Source of the DNA: Lineus longissimus
Taxonomy: Eukaryota; Nemertea; Pilidiophora; Heteronemertea; Lineidae
Reading direction: 5' to 3'
DNA: 64,000 nucleotides
Assembly (NCBI RefSeq): GCF_910592395.1
Contig: NC_088324.1
Span: 4,616,953-4,680,952, forward strand
Shown: positions 20,050 through 30,719 of the stretch, one piece after another
Layout of the letters: the number at the start of each line of letters is the position of its first letter
Position numbering within the stretch: position 1 is the first letter of the stretch
The notes under the pieces: model-generated
Database searches by the model: none
Seen by the model: the letters and a program-made list of their open reading frames with translations, nothing else
Told to the model about the DNA's origin: nothing
Translations under genes and position numbers: made by a program

Positions 20050-20400
20050 GTCAGCTTATGTCATACCGATTCGTCCGTCGTCCGGTGTCGTCGTCGTCGT
20101 CGTCCATCCGTCAACAATAGTGGCACGTTTCGTTATCCTTGGACCTAGACTTTTGATTTTTGGTGTGTCGGTGTGTCTGGGTTACCAAAAAATCAGCGCA
20201 GTTTGACCTACTTTCTGGCCGCTAGGGGGCGAAACGTGAAAAACAGAAAAAAGGTTCTTCAAGCTAATATGCTCATATTTTTACTGAAGGTGCATCAGCC
20301 GATGCTACATCATATATGTATATAGTACGTGTTTTTGATTAGACCTCATTTTCATAATTATGTAGGTCAAATAGCGTAAATAATGCTGAAAATACAAAAT
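20050..20400 (+). repeat. GTC-rich dispersed repeat, single diverged unit
   Basis: Shares the (GTC)n start (about 20075-20105), GTGGCACGTTTCGTTA, a CCGCTAGGGGGC core (20219-20230) and a GACCTCATTTTC...GTAGGTCAAATAGCG segment with the 15270-16300 array. It is one unit and more diverged. Confidence 0.65.
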
Positions 20401-20786
20401 AGTGCCAAAATGAGCTCCATTTTTGAGCTTAGACAGTGAACTTATTACTGTAAGTGCCTCTACAACCAATGTAAAACATTTATTGACATTTTGTCTGTTG
20501 GGTTACCTTGAATGTTCACCCAGGTCAGCACAAGGTCCTTGGACCTTTTTTTCAAGCCCTGTATTGCATGTTGTCCTTTTGTATCCATCCTTTGGGGGAC
20601 GTTACTTTAGTATTTATTTTAAGGTGGAGGGAACCTCTGTATAAAACTTCCTAGGTTAATCATGAATAAACTGTAAGTGTCATGCATAACCAGGTGTGAT
20701 GCTTATCTTGGAATTCATAAATGTGCCTAGGCATTATACCTATCTCTGCATGATGCGTAAGTCTAGGAATCATGCATAAATGCAGG

Positions 20787-21009
20787 ATGTCAGATTACGA
20801 GCGGGAATTTTCGGTTCTTACTTCCAAGTTTTCTCCGACTATCACGAATAAGAAGAAACACGAGGCATGGGAGAGGATTACTGCTACATTGAACAAAAGA
20901 AGTCCTTCAGTCACTCGGTCAGCTGCGGAGTTCATGAAAAAATGGCAGACTCTTTGTTCAGCAATGAAAGATGAATATCGCGTGTATAAGAAGAAACTAG
21001 GACAAACAG
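20787..21009 (+). CDS. Harbinger Myb/SANT-like protein, exon 1
   Basis: Start at 20787 (MSDYEREFSVLTSKFSPTIT); another in-frame Met lies 15 bp upstream. It encodes a trihelix Myb/SANT-like domain with W-A-E-F-KKW spacing (AWERITATLN ... RSAAEFMKKWQTLCSAMKDE). In Harbinger elements this partner protein binds the TIRs and helps carry the transposase into the nucleus. The exon ends at ACAG/GTATAG (21009/21010). Confidence 0.75.
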
Positions 21010-21179
21010 GTATAGCCGTTAATTTCAAATTTAGTATTTTCCAAAAGTAAATTATAACAACCTTAACACTTTATTGATTCAAACCTTTTGAAGTAAACCT
21101 TAAAGGGCCAGTGTATAGGGCCAGTGTATTCGATTCTAGAATGTCTCTTCATCTTTAATATGTGCCTCTTCTTTTACAG

Positions 21180-21351
21180 GAGGTGGGCCACCGCCAGAAG
21201 AACCATCCTTTCTATCTCAAAAGATAGCCGATATAATTGGTGAGGATGACCCAACAGTCCACGGAATTGATGGGGGTATAGACAGCTCACAGCCGCCAAC
21301 TAAGAATAGCTATTTGCAAGAGTCAAATGATGCTGCCACTGCAAGTATCAG
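21180..21351 (+). CDS. Harbinger Myb/SANT-like protein, exon 2
   Basis: Acceptor CTTCTTTTACAG; keeps the frame with exon 1 (split Gly codon). Encodes a GGGPPPEEPSF linker, then SQKIADIIGEDDPTVHGIDG, and ends at TATCAG/GTAGGG. The linker and acidic IIGED segment fit the region between SANT and coiled coil in such proteins. Confidence 0.7.
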
Positions 21352-21444
21352 GTAGGGACTGTTTGTACAGTACTTCGTATCGTGTCAAAATTTGTTTGAA
21401 GTTTTTTACACAAAGAGTTTACCAAAAAATTACACTTGTTTCAG

Positions 21445-21913
21445 CTATGAAGATCCAACGCTCACCGATTCCAGTGACTTAGAAGACACACAAACGGCAT
21501 CGACCCCGCAGAAACAACCACCGGCCAAAAGGTCCTGTCATGTTTTCCACTCCTTAACACTCAAGGGTCAAAAGTCCTCCACTGCAGTGTCAGCATTACC
21601 AAATCCATGTACTCAATTGGTTGACGATGAGCCTGAAAGTAGACCAAAGGGCAAAGGTACCAATGATAAGAGTGATGTCGCTGTAATCCAAAAAGAACTT
21701 TTGGCTTTAGAGAAACAGCGTGCTACAATTGAAATTGAGAAACTTGTGTTGGAGAAAAGGAAATTGTTACTTGAGATTGATGTATTGAATATGAAAAAGC
21801 AGAAGTTAGCTACTGAAACTCAACATGTTATGCCTGTGACCAGCCAAAGCCTACAACATAGCCACTACCCGAACAACAATTCTCCGTTTGACTATTCTCT
21901 TACAAGTTTGTAA
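21445..21913 (+). CDS. Harbinger Myb/SANT-like protein, exon 3
   Basis: Acceptor ACTTGTTTCAG; frame preserved (split Ser codon). Begins YEDPTLTDSSDLED, passes a basic KRSCH segment, then forms a clear coiled coil of about 50 residues (VIQKELLALEKQRATIEIEK ... LLEIDVLNMKKQKLATE), and stops at 21911-21913. An AATAAA follows at about 21940. The spliced protein would be about 287 residues with no internal stop. Confidence 0.75.
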
Positions 21914-22007
21914 AATTTGTATGAAATGTAGCTTTGGAATAAAAATGCTGAAATAAACAACATACTAGTATATCATGTCTTCTGTCCTACTTACATGTAC
22001 AGTGTTT

Positions 22008-23069
22008 TTACTGGAAGTGATTGTTCACAATGTCGTTCCTGGCGGCAGCTCCATTTGGTCTATCTGGAAGTACAGCAACATTTTCGTGGTCATCATCAGG
22101 TTGTGGTTGCCGTGGCTGCTGATGCTCAATAGGCAGATCCTCGAAGTCTGGCAGTCCTCTGTTAACTGCAATGTTCTGAAGGGCTGCACACACCGCAATT
22201 ATCTCGCATGATTTCTGTGGGCTGTATCTGAGTTGACCATGCAGGCAGTTGAACCATCGTTTCCATTGACCAATTCCCCTCTCAACAAGGCACCTCGTTT
22301 TCTTGTGGGACTTGTTGTAGCGACGTTGTGCTGCTGTCTCGGGGTTAAGAAACGGAGTCATCAACCATGGTCGAACAGGGTATCCACTATCCCCAAGTAA
22401 TATTTCTTCACCATCCCGACGCGACATGATCTCTGAAAGTCCACTCTCTCTCAAATTGACCGAATCATGCGTACTACCCGGCCACTTAGCAACGACATTT
22501 ATAAATCGATATTGTGCGTCCATCACAACCTGGGTGTTTATCGAATGGTACCCTTTCCGATTGATATAACGCCATTCATGCTGCGATGGACCCAAAATCC
22601 ACACGTGAGTTCCATCCACAAGTCCCAACACACTGGGAAAATTGGCTATGTTGTGAAATTCCTCAACAATATTAGGAATTTCATCCAGCGCAGGAAACTT
22701 GATGACCTTGGGAACTAGTGCCAGAAGGGCACGGGTAACTTGGGAAATTACCCTGCACATCGTCGGTTGAGAAATTTGTACCGAGTCACCGGTGAGTATC
22801 TGAAAGGATCCCGTACCATAAAAGCGCAGGGCAGCTAGGACTTTGAGCTCCCTCGGAAGTGCATGGTTACGAAGTGTTATTGGATCGAGTTCATCTCCCA
22901 CAGCATCGATTAGTTCCAAAAGTGTTTCTCGGTCTAGTCTATACCTTCGGTAGAGTTCAAGATCATTGTACGCGTCGAGGGGATGCAACCGGTCTCGGAA
23001 TACTCGTTCTCTTCTAAAGGCTCTACGTCGTGCAACTTCCTCTTGCACAGCAAGCATTAAAGCGGCCAT
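22008..23069 (-). CDS. HARBI1-like transposase (DDE_Tnp_4), intact
   Basis: An uninterrupted 353-residue ORF, full length for HARBI1-type nucleases. An N-terminal helical region (RDRLHPLDAYNDLELYRRYR) is followed by a helix-turn-helix (about 75-112, VQISQPTMCRVISQVTRAL). The RNase H-fold catalytic residues are all present: D152 in LVDGTH, D227 in LGDSGYP and E263 in VERGIGQWK. It lies tail-to-tail with the Myb-like gene, 94 bp apart. With all three catalytic residues and an intact partner, this is the least decayed transposase in the window. A domesticated HARBI1-type host gene is the alternative, but the partner and TIRs favour a transposon. Confidence 0.9.
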   Translation of the reverse strand: MAALMLAVQEEVARRRAFRRERVFRDRLHPLDAYNDLELYRRYRLDRETLLELIDAVGDELDPITLRNHALPRELKVLAALRFYGTGSFQILTGDSVQISQPTMCRVISQVTRALLALVPKVIKFPALDEIPNIVEEFHNIANFPSVLGLVDGTHVWILGPSQHEWRYINRKGYHSINTQVVMDAQYRFINVVAKWPGSTHDSVNLRESGLSEIMSRRDGEEILLGDSGYPVRPWLMTPFLNPETAAQRRYNKSHKKTRCLVERGIGQWKRWFNCLHGQLRYSPQKSCEIIAVCAALQNIAVNRGLPDFEDLPIEHQQPRQPQPDDDHENVAVLPDRPNGAAARNDIVNNHFQ

Positions 23070-23753
23070 CCTGATCGAATGTCTCTTGAGGAATGCCCAG
23101 AAGTAATTTAATCATACCAACAGTCCTATACTTAAGACACCTCAAGAGGTGTCTCAAATATAGGGGCCATTTTGTGCATGATACATTAGGTAAGAAGCAT
23201 ATTGAATTCCACTTAGGCATGACACCTGAGTTAGGTAGGAATTTGGGTATCATACTTGGCCTAAGTATGTTTATGAATATGGGCCCAGGGTCCATATTTA
23301 CGAAAGGTACGCAATATTCTGCTTTGCGATTGTGTTGCGTGTGCTTTGCGGGCACGCTAAATTTGCGAAGCGTGGTATTTACGAAGACCTCGCTAGGGCC
23401 TCGCAAGGAAATCGTAAACAGACGGAAAATAGCGTGGTCGCTAAGTTTGCGAAAAGTCGCAAATAACAGGAGAATTGCATTTAGCGCCAATTTTGAAGGT
23501 AGTTCTTTATTTAGTCGTAATTTGGCCATACGGCATGCAACATATTATAAGTGAATGCTTTGACAGTCTTGTTGCATTTGTATTGCCCCTGTAGGCCTAT
23601 AGATAGGGCAAAGTGAGACTCGTTTTTGAATATTTTCGAAACAGTTGGCTGACTTAATCCGCCTAGGTCTGCAGAATCAAACTGTAACTGCTCGGATGCG
23701 AAGTACCTAATGGCACATAGGCATTGTAGAGAGGCCGGTACCGACTAAGACCT

Positions 23754-23963
23754 TTTAGTTGGTGGTTCTAGGTCGTCCTTTATGAGATCTATTACTTCGA
23801 AAAGCACGTGTCGTGGAAGTCTAAACCTCCTTATGAGTTTGGCATCGCTGTATGAATCCAGTGGGTTAGTTCTATCTAGAAACACCCTTGGCTCCCGACG
23901 TAAATGGCATCGCTGTTCCTCTGCTAGCAGGTGTAGAAGAGCCTGTACACTGTACATGTACAT
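23754..23963 (-). pseudogene. HARBI1-like transposase, N-terminal fragment
   Basis: About 70 residues with LLAEEQRCHLRREPRVFLDR, NPLDSYSDAKLIRRFRLPR and VLFEVIDLIKDDLEPPT. This parallels the N-terminus of the intact transposase next door (RDRLHPLDAYNDLELYRRYR). It stops before the helix-turn-helix, and no catalytic domain remains. Confidence 0.7.
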
Positions 23964-24084
23964 ATATATATAGACTCTTAAGGCCTACCTGTGCCCAAAT
24001 GTAGGATTGTGACCTAGACTATTGGCCTTGGCCTTTATGTAGTATACATCATTACATAATAAGCCTCTACGGCGATTGAAGCAT

Positions 24085-24575
24085 TTATAATAATAATTTA
24101 TTGTAAAAAACCTCCAAATAAGGAGTAGACAACACAAATATGCAATAAAAATCATACACAGAGAACAAATAAAAAAGCGATCAAAAGGGTGAAAGTAAAA
24201 GCTTCAATAGTTTATGGCTTTTCCGGTTTAGATTGGCACATAAGGTTTTTACCGAATCGACAATTCCATTTTCCTCCCTGGTGATACGTCTAGGCCTACA
24301 TGTTGGATTTACAAACAGGACATTGGCGGCAGAGAGGCCCGACGAACTAAACACTCGGTTACACAGGGTACCCTTAATTTTTCTCGTGCCAATGACGACG
24401 TCTCGTGCTTTACAATCGATGGAGAGAATCCTTCTTAAAAGTCCAATTTGTTTCTGTTCGATTACTTTCCGCGGGTTGTCAATATCTAATGCCCTTAATA
24501 GAGGGCTATGATGACAAAATTTCGATAAACCAAAGCATCTTTTGATCACCCCTTTACATTTAAATAATGACACAA
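24085..24575 (-). pseudogene. LINE 3' fragment (C-terminal ORF end)
   Basis: The minus-strand frame 24573-24181 encodes FKCKGVIKRCFGLSKFCHHSPLL and then IGLLRRILSIDCKARDV. This resembles the helical C terminus seen after reverse transcriptase in non-LTR elements. An ATT-rich tail on the minus strand ends at about 24085. It is a truncated insertion inside the second Harbinger; the clade is not assigned. Confidence 0.45.
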
Positions 24576-25051
24576 TAGGCCATTAATAGGCCTATCGAGG
24601 GTAGTCGTTCTTAAAGAGATGTGGTTGCCTTGAAGAATAATTTAAAACCAAAACTGGTTTTCAGCTTGAAAGGGTTAAAATACCTGCATGGCCCTCACCG
24701 AGTCTCAAAATGTGCTAATAAATCGAAGTGGAATCGGTGACATGCAAAGAATGTATTTCGAGTACGTATAGAAAAACTCAACCGGATTTTGCCACCCTTG
24801 TTACAGTTTACGGGAGGGTATGGACCTCACATCTGCACTTTGCGAGGTAGTCGCAAACGGTTTGCGAGATCGGAAGGGTTGCGGGTCTTTCGAAAATACT
24901 GTGCAAACTTTACGTTGCGATTGCGATCCTCTTGCGTGATCGCTAAATTAGCATCTAAGTTGCGATGCGTAGCCTTCATAAATAAGAAATATTGCGTTGC
25001 GAGGTCTTTTCCTGCCCGCAAACATTGCGTGCCTTTCGTAAATATGGACCC

Positions 25052-26400
25052 TGACCTCTATCTCTGATGGTACTTTTTATGGGCCCCAGACCACACAGTC
25101 TGGGGACCATATTGATATTGCTGGAATTCTGCATTCTATCTGTTACCAAACTTTAGTGTGAGTGTTCTCTGAAACAGCTGAACAAACCAAAAATCTTTCA
25201 CCCCAAACCCACCAAGCATACCCCCATCCAAGGGACGTCACTAAAGACTTTTCAAAATTTCGGCTCATTTTGATGTTATTGACGCTTTTATGCTGAAATT
25301 CGTCTGATCGTCTTCTCCCAACATGCCGAAGTCGCGATTCAATCTGACATGCGCTGTGACATGCGCAGAGGCGAGACGCTGATACATTAGCATAAGCTCC
25401 GCCCCGTCATAATGACGTCATTATTCTCAGGAGTTGGTCGAGCGATGGGACGATGGAGGTATTATAAAGAAACCCAATTCGATTCATGGACTATTGCAAA
25501 ACGATTTTTCAAAACTCAGAATATTTCGATGCTTTAGATGCGTTTTTATGACTCCAGCTCCTCCCTCTCTGGGAGCTGGAGTTAGTATTGTTTTCACTCA
25601 GGTTTCTCGTCCAATCACGTGACCTCTCCAACACTCGATAATGCACTCTTTTCGTCCACGTTTTAGGCCAATCTTCGGCATGAACATGAAATCTAATAGG
25701 CGCAGTACTTAAATCAGATGTTTCTCTCGCCTTGAAAACATTCCTGGGTAAAATCCATTGAGATTAGCCGAGTTAATCTACTTTTTCCGTGATTAAAATC
25801 TCTGCCGCTGAATTCTATAAATAGAAACTATTAACATCGCGGCAGTGTGGTTCCCATTGTGCGCCCTCCCACTTCACACCATGTCTGCAAGTTTTACGGA
25901 GAGGGAGGGCGTGCGGTAAGAAGAATGGCCAAAATGACGTCACGTTTTCCTGGCAATGCCTCTTGCCGGACCAGTCAAGCATTGGGAAAGCATCTTTAAT
26001 TCTCAATGCTATTTCAATTTCATCTCAAACATGTCTTTTTACAGACCCACCCCTTACACAGACAATGGGTAACATCAAGTCTTCTGTTTTCAAAGTGTTG
26101 GAGAAAGTGTTTTAGGCCTACCTCAGTAGCTGAACTGATAAAACACTGTCCAAGATCAGCAAAGCAGCAACTGAGAATGGTGTCAACAATGTATTTAACA
26201 GAAACAAGCCTCAAACACTTTCCCCAACACTTTCAAACCCGACTTTACCTCACCCAGTGAGTGATGCACTCTGAACTATACTTACCAAGAACTGTCTCCA
26301 CCCTCATTCTCTGGCTAGGATAATGTAATCCATACAACAGTTTACTATCGCTAGGATAACCCAATGCTCCCTCCATCCAATACTCGGGGGCCCATTTAAT
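25052..26400. other. Intergenic with a foldback at 26084-26240
   Basis: No gene is recognised. At 26085-26113 and 26211-26238 lie inverted arms of about 30 bp around AAAGTGTTGG-GAAAGTGTTT with a loop of about 97 bp; this is a small foldback or MITE relic. Palindromic short words around 25550-25590 (AGCTCCTCCCTCTCTGGGAGCTGGAG) are local. Confidence 0.5.
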
Positions 26401-26446
26401 TTGCTGTTAAGCAGATTTCTCAATCTAGTTTATTCTGTATTTGCAG

Positions 26447-27814
26447 TTGGACCTCAGCCGCAGGTGAATGCCGACAACCACAGAAATGTTCAAAGGTCTC
26501 ATGGGAAGGTTGTAAAACTTATAACTGTGCTGAAGGAAATGAAGATGCTATGGCAGGTGCATTCAGCAACTTTTCAGCAGAAACGACAACATGCTGCTGT
26601 GCCTGCCCTCATACCAGGTGCTGGAGACATTGAGTTATTGCCATTCGTTGGGCCTGGTCATCCACGAGTTCACATAGATCTGGAGCAAGTATCTTATCTC
26701 TTCTATCTTGGTTTCAAGTTAACAACCATCGCAAGGATGTTCATGATCCACCGTACAACCCTCTGGAGAAGGCTCCAACAAAGTGGAATTCATTTGGAAC
26801 GCTATACAATCATAACAGATGAAGATCTCCTGGACACCATGCGTGAGATATACCACAGCCATCCTCATTGCGGAGTAACAATGATGAATGGACACCTCAG
26901 GTCCAGAGGAATAATTGTCCAACACAACTGTGTCAGGATCAATCTGCGAAATCTTGACCCAGTGAATTCAGGTTTACGTTGGGGGCTTATGACCCAAAGA
27001 AGGATGTACAATGTTCGCGGACCCAATAGTTTGTGGCATATAGACGGCCACCATGCCTAAGTTCGGTGGCGCTTAGTAACGCATGGTGGAATTGATGGGC
27101 ATAGTAGATTAATAGTGTATCTGGAATGTAGCACTAACAACAAAGCAGAAACAGTTGCAAATTTATTTCTTCGGGCTGTGGAGAGCTTCGGTGTTCCATC
27201 GCGTCTTCGAGCAGATAGGGGCATTGAAAATGTACAGGTGGGGGAAATCATGGAACAACTTAGAGGTGAAAACAGAGGAAGTTTTATTGCTGGAAGATCA
27301 GTACACAACTGCCGCATTGAACGCCTTTGGCGAGATGTGTACTACAGTGTTATTCAGACATTCTATTCACTATTCTACCAAATGGAAGGGAATGACAAAT
27401 TGGACATTGATTCTGAGGTCGACATTTTTTGTTTGCATTTTGTGTATTTTACCACGCATAAATCATTGTCTTACTGAATTTATGAATGCCTACAACAATC
27501 ATAGTTTACGTGCAGTGAGAAGCTGGACCCCAATCCAGATTTGGACAAATGGTATGATTGATAGCTGTTCTGATGATTCTGATGATGTAGGAATTGATTT
27601 GATGACATATGGCATTGATCCAGAAGGTCCTATACCCGAAATTGTGCATGATGAAATTAACATTGTTATACCAGAGACACTTCTTCCAGCTTTAGATGTT
27701 GAAGAATTATTGGAACTTATCAATCCATTAACTGATAGTGATGATTATGGGGTTGATATATACCTATCAGCACGGAACTATGTGCATGAGCACGTTGGAC
27801 AAGAGGTCATATAA
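26447..27814 (+). pseudogene. rve/IS3EU-like integrase-fold transposase, broken
   Basis: The exon starts after an acceptor (TGTATTTGCAG) at about 26446. An N-terminal region with a helix-turn-helix-like FKLTTIARMFMIHRTTLWRRL (about 26725-26785) precedes an integrase core: LWHIDGHH (D), GVPSRLRADRGIENV (D) and HNCRIERLWRDV (E), the DDE set. It is broken by an in-frame TAA at 27058-27060 and by a one-base shift near 27455, after which the frame runs to 27814 through NAYNNHSLRAVRSWTP and an acidic C terminus. The DDE core with this HNxRIERLWRDV motif occurs in eukaryotic IS3EU-type elements; the exact superfamily is tentative. Confidence 0.7.
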
Positions 27815-28234
27815 AGATTGAGACTTCTTTGTGTGTAATTTGCTGGTGTGGGACTGCTGTGCTTCTTCATGAAAACACAAACCATAATATCATAGGGTAG
27901 GATATTTGAAAAGTGAAAGAACCTCTCAAGACCCCACCAAAGCAGCAACTGGTAACTAGGGACAAATGACATTATACAGGGTACATAAAATAAGAAAACA
28001 TGAATGAAGATGATAGAAAATATTGCCCTGAAGGCTGTATCTATAGTTTAAAACTATTTTGCACACCATAGACAGAAGTTGATTTTTCTTTAAGATAAAA
28101 ATGAATGACAAGTTCAAATTTGCATCTCTCAATTACTGGTAACCGATGGACCATTTTTAACCCCTAAGAAATCAAAGTTTAGTAAACGTTTTATCAAGAC
28201 TGTTGCTGTCTCCAATTGTCATATATAAAACTTA

Positions 28235-28691
28235 TACCGTAAAACGCTCTAATTTTGGCCACCCTTGCTAATTTTGGCCACCCCCTGGTAAAGAGTTATT
28301 TGACAATATTTTGAACCCATGTGTTTGCAAACCATACCTAGTCATTGGCATTGGATGTGGCTGCAACATGATGATTATGCACTCTGAGGTCCTGTGGAAG
28401 ATTAGCAGTCCCTTTAGATGCTGTATGTCCATGGGCAGAGGTTTCATGAGTCGAAACCATGCTGTCTTGGGTGGCCATAATTACTAGCCACATCACGTTG
28501 CTAATTTTGGCCACCCATAAACACCCCAATAAAAACACAAGTAGAGAATATTCATGTACTTGTTTGCATACAGCTGATAGACCTCACCTAGGCCAAGCCC
28601 TGTACCAAAATCTAACTTCATCCGATATCACAAACATAAGTTATCACAACGAAACCACCCAAACCGGCCAAAATTAGGGCAATTTACGGTA
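28235..28691. mobile_element. 457-bp MITE with TA ends
   Basis: The left TACCGTAAAACGCTCTAATT and inverted right TACCGTAAATTGCCCTAATT continue into TTTTGGCC on both sides. The internal word GCTAATTTTGGCCACCC is repeated (about 28268 and 28500). TA ends suggest a mariner-type MITE. No coding region. Confidence 0.7.
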
Positions 28692-28868
28692 CTGTAAAAC
28701 TTGCGTATAACGTACTCGTATATAACGGATACTCACATATAATGGACTGGATTTTGAAGTCCCAACCTCTGCATTTCTATTGTTAACCATACACTGTATA
28801 ACTACTTCTGTAGAACGGACAAAAATCACTGGTCCTACCTGGTACGTTATATGCAAGTTCTACTGTAT
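28690..28868. mobile_element. 179-bp MITE abutting the previous one
   Basis: The left TACTGTAAAACTTGCGTATA and inverted right TACAGTAGAACTTGCATATA share TATAACGTAC further in. It begins at the TA that ends the 28235-28691 element, so the two share a boundary dinucleotide. Confidence 0.65.
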
Positions 28869-28869
28869 A

Positions 28870-29270
28870 TGATATTTTCTTATATATGTTTTATATAGAA
28901 TCCTATATAAATCATATAAAGAAAATGGTAAGCATATGATTTATATAGGATTTCCTATATATTTCCTATATATGATTTATATAGGAAATACGAAAAATGT
29001 TCTATATAGAATTCAAATGGAACCTATATACGCATATAGAACTAAAAAAAATAATTTTTGTATTTTGACATACTTTTTTTGCTTATCTGCATTCCCTGCA
29101 TTTGTTTGATGAAAATAAACATTTCAAAAATCTATATAATAAATGTAAAAATCATATATAGGTTCTATATATGAGCCAGATATAAATCTATGTTTACACA
29201 ATTTTCTGTATTGGTTTTATATCGGGAGTCCTATATAAATTTTATATAGAATTTATATATGATTTATGTT
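28870..29270. repeat. AT-rich region of TATATAGGA-type repeats
   Basis: Dozens of short direct and inverted copies of TTTATATAGGA / TCCTATATAAA. Low complexity with strong secondary-structure potential; no ORF. Confidence 0.6.
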
Positions 29271-29279
29271 GGACAGTTT

Positions 29280-29910
29280 TGCCTGTGATGCATGATGGGG
29301 CACATCCACGCATCCAAAAAAGGTGGCTCCAACTGTGATTGGCAAATTGATCATATAGTTATGGAGCCCGCAACAAGATGGCTCCAAATATGGCAAATGG
29401 ATCAACAAATTATTGTTCCTACCACAAGATGGCTCCAACTGATCCAATAGCTACGACACCTACCACCAGTAGACGGCTCAAACTCAAGTGTTACTAGTAA
29501 ATGGGGAACCTGCTAAACTAAAAATCCAGATGACAGCACCAGTACAAAAGGTACAAGTCCAATGCATTTTCCATTGAAAGAAAAATTATTGATTTTCACC
29601 TTATTAACTTGTCAAAATACAATTAAGGATCAATTAGATAACATTTTATGTACTTTCCCTCAATGTGGAGTAATTCTGGGATGCAATATTCAATAATCAT
29701 TGACTTGGCAAATGGCGTTCTCATACAGCGCTCACAGGGCCCCCTATTGGCAGAGCTGGTTGTGCAGGTTCCCCATTGATCAAATAAATGTAACCTATCA
29801 CCGGTTGGCTTCAACTGATCAACCGTGACTGGTAAATTGATCAAATAGCTACTTTTTAGTGTTGCCTACCACAAGGTGGCTAAAAGAGTTGCCTCCACAA
29901 GGTGCGATTG
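29280..29910. repeat. Degenerate dispersed repeats (ACAAGATGGCTCCAACTG)
   Basis: Diverged copies of CCTACCACAAGATGGCTCCA followed by ACTGATCAAATAGCTAC-like text at about 29320, 29370, 29430, 29800 and 29860. No gene. Confidence 0.5.
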
Positions 29911-30165
29911 CATCTGAATCGGAAGAATTGAACAATGTAAGCAATGTTACACTTTCAATTCTATATTGTTGTTGATATTGTGCATGATCTACAGAATATA
30001 AAAGTGTCTGCATTGGTTATCACATCCTTCTAGTATGTCCATTCTAGTATGTCCATAATTGTAAGAAAGGACCAGGCAGTATTTTTGTGAAAACCAAAGC
30101 GTGTCCTGTTAACATTAATATGGAGTCTATTGTCTGAATACAGTTCACAAATGTATAGTCCAAAT

Positions 30166-30419
30166 TCAAGGACGACCAAAACCAAATGCATTTCTTATTC
30201 CATACACCATTCTCTCCTTAAATGAGTCATACGTCGAATGTATTGGCAGGTTAATAGTGCTGTTACAGGTATTCGCAAGTGGGAGGGCTTGTGGTTCCTC
30301 TCCAGGAGCAGGATGGAGGAACACCACGGAGGGTTTTGGTCGGAATCCAGCCGGTGGTTCAAAATCGGCTCCAGTTGTGAAAGATAAAATATCTTTCAAG
30401 GAGAGATCAACTTCTCCTT
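30166..30419 (-). CDS. HECT-type E3 ubiquitin ligase, last exon
   Basis: C-terminal lobe of a HECT domain, most like the G2E3-type ligases: KDILSFTTGADFEPPAGFRP, then SVVFLH and ALPLANTCNSTINLP with the catalytic cysteine (codon about 30265-30267) that accepts ubiquitin from E2. The end FKERMVYGIRNAFGFG is the usual HECT C-terminal motif. It begins after a TTTGCTTTTTTTCAG acceptor (30420-30422) and joins 32094-32309 in frame (phase 1). All expected motifs are intact, which favours a live host gene or a recent copy. Confidence 0.8.
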
Positions 30420-30719
30420 CTGAAAAAAAGCAAAGGAATTATGATATATGATACAGAATGCAATTTTGCACTTTCGAGACTACCTAAAGACAACCATTTG
30501 TGAAAAATTCAAAAGATCATGACTTTCATGTTACATAAATCATTTTACATCATTAGACTCTACATGAAGTAATTATGAATGTAATGTTTTGTTTTGATCT
30601 TCCTGGTGCTTCATAAGCTTTGATCGACACAAACATGAAGGTAGTCCCTGACTCCCAGTCCCCTTCGCGAATCTTGGGAACTGCAAGGCGTCTGGGTCCT
30701 TAGGTCCTCTTTAGCCTTA

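Larger units (their letters stand above)
20710..23286. mobile_element. PIF/Harbinger transposon, two genes
   Basis: Contains the two genes of an autonomous Harbinger in convergent arrangement: a Myb/SANT-like gene on the plus strand and a HARBI1-like nuclease on the minus strand. The right end GGGCCCATATTCATAAAC (inverse of 23269-23286) is partly matched by the left GGAATTCATAAATG at 20710. Inner blocks such as TTAGGCC/CTAGGC and ATGATACC/ATTATACC also pair. The left terminus seems eroded, so that boundary is approximate and no 3-bp target duplication could be confirmed. Confidence 0.7.
23288..25051. mobile_element. Second Harbinger element, decayed or non-autonomous
   Basis: Left end GGGTCCATATTTACGAAAGG (23288-23307) and inverted right end of the same 20 bases (25032-25051). 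Similarity continues inward with CGCAATATT...TTGCG words. It contains a HARBI1-like N-terminal fragment and a LINE 3' fragment. It starts one base after the end of the first Harbinger. Confidence 0.75.

Noticed and set aside
22008-23069. Domesticated HARBI1 host gene
   Set aside because: The partner SANT-like gene in tail-to-tail arrangement and inverted terminal sequence point to a transposon copy.
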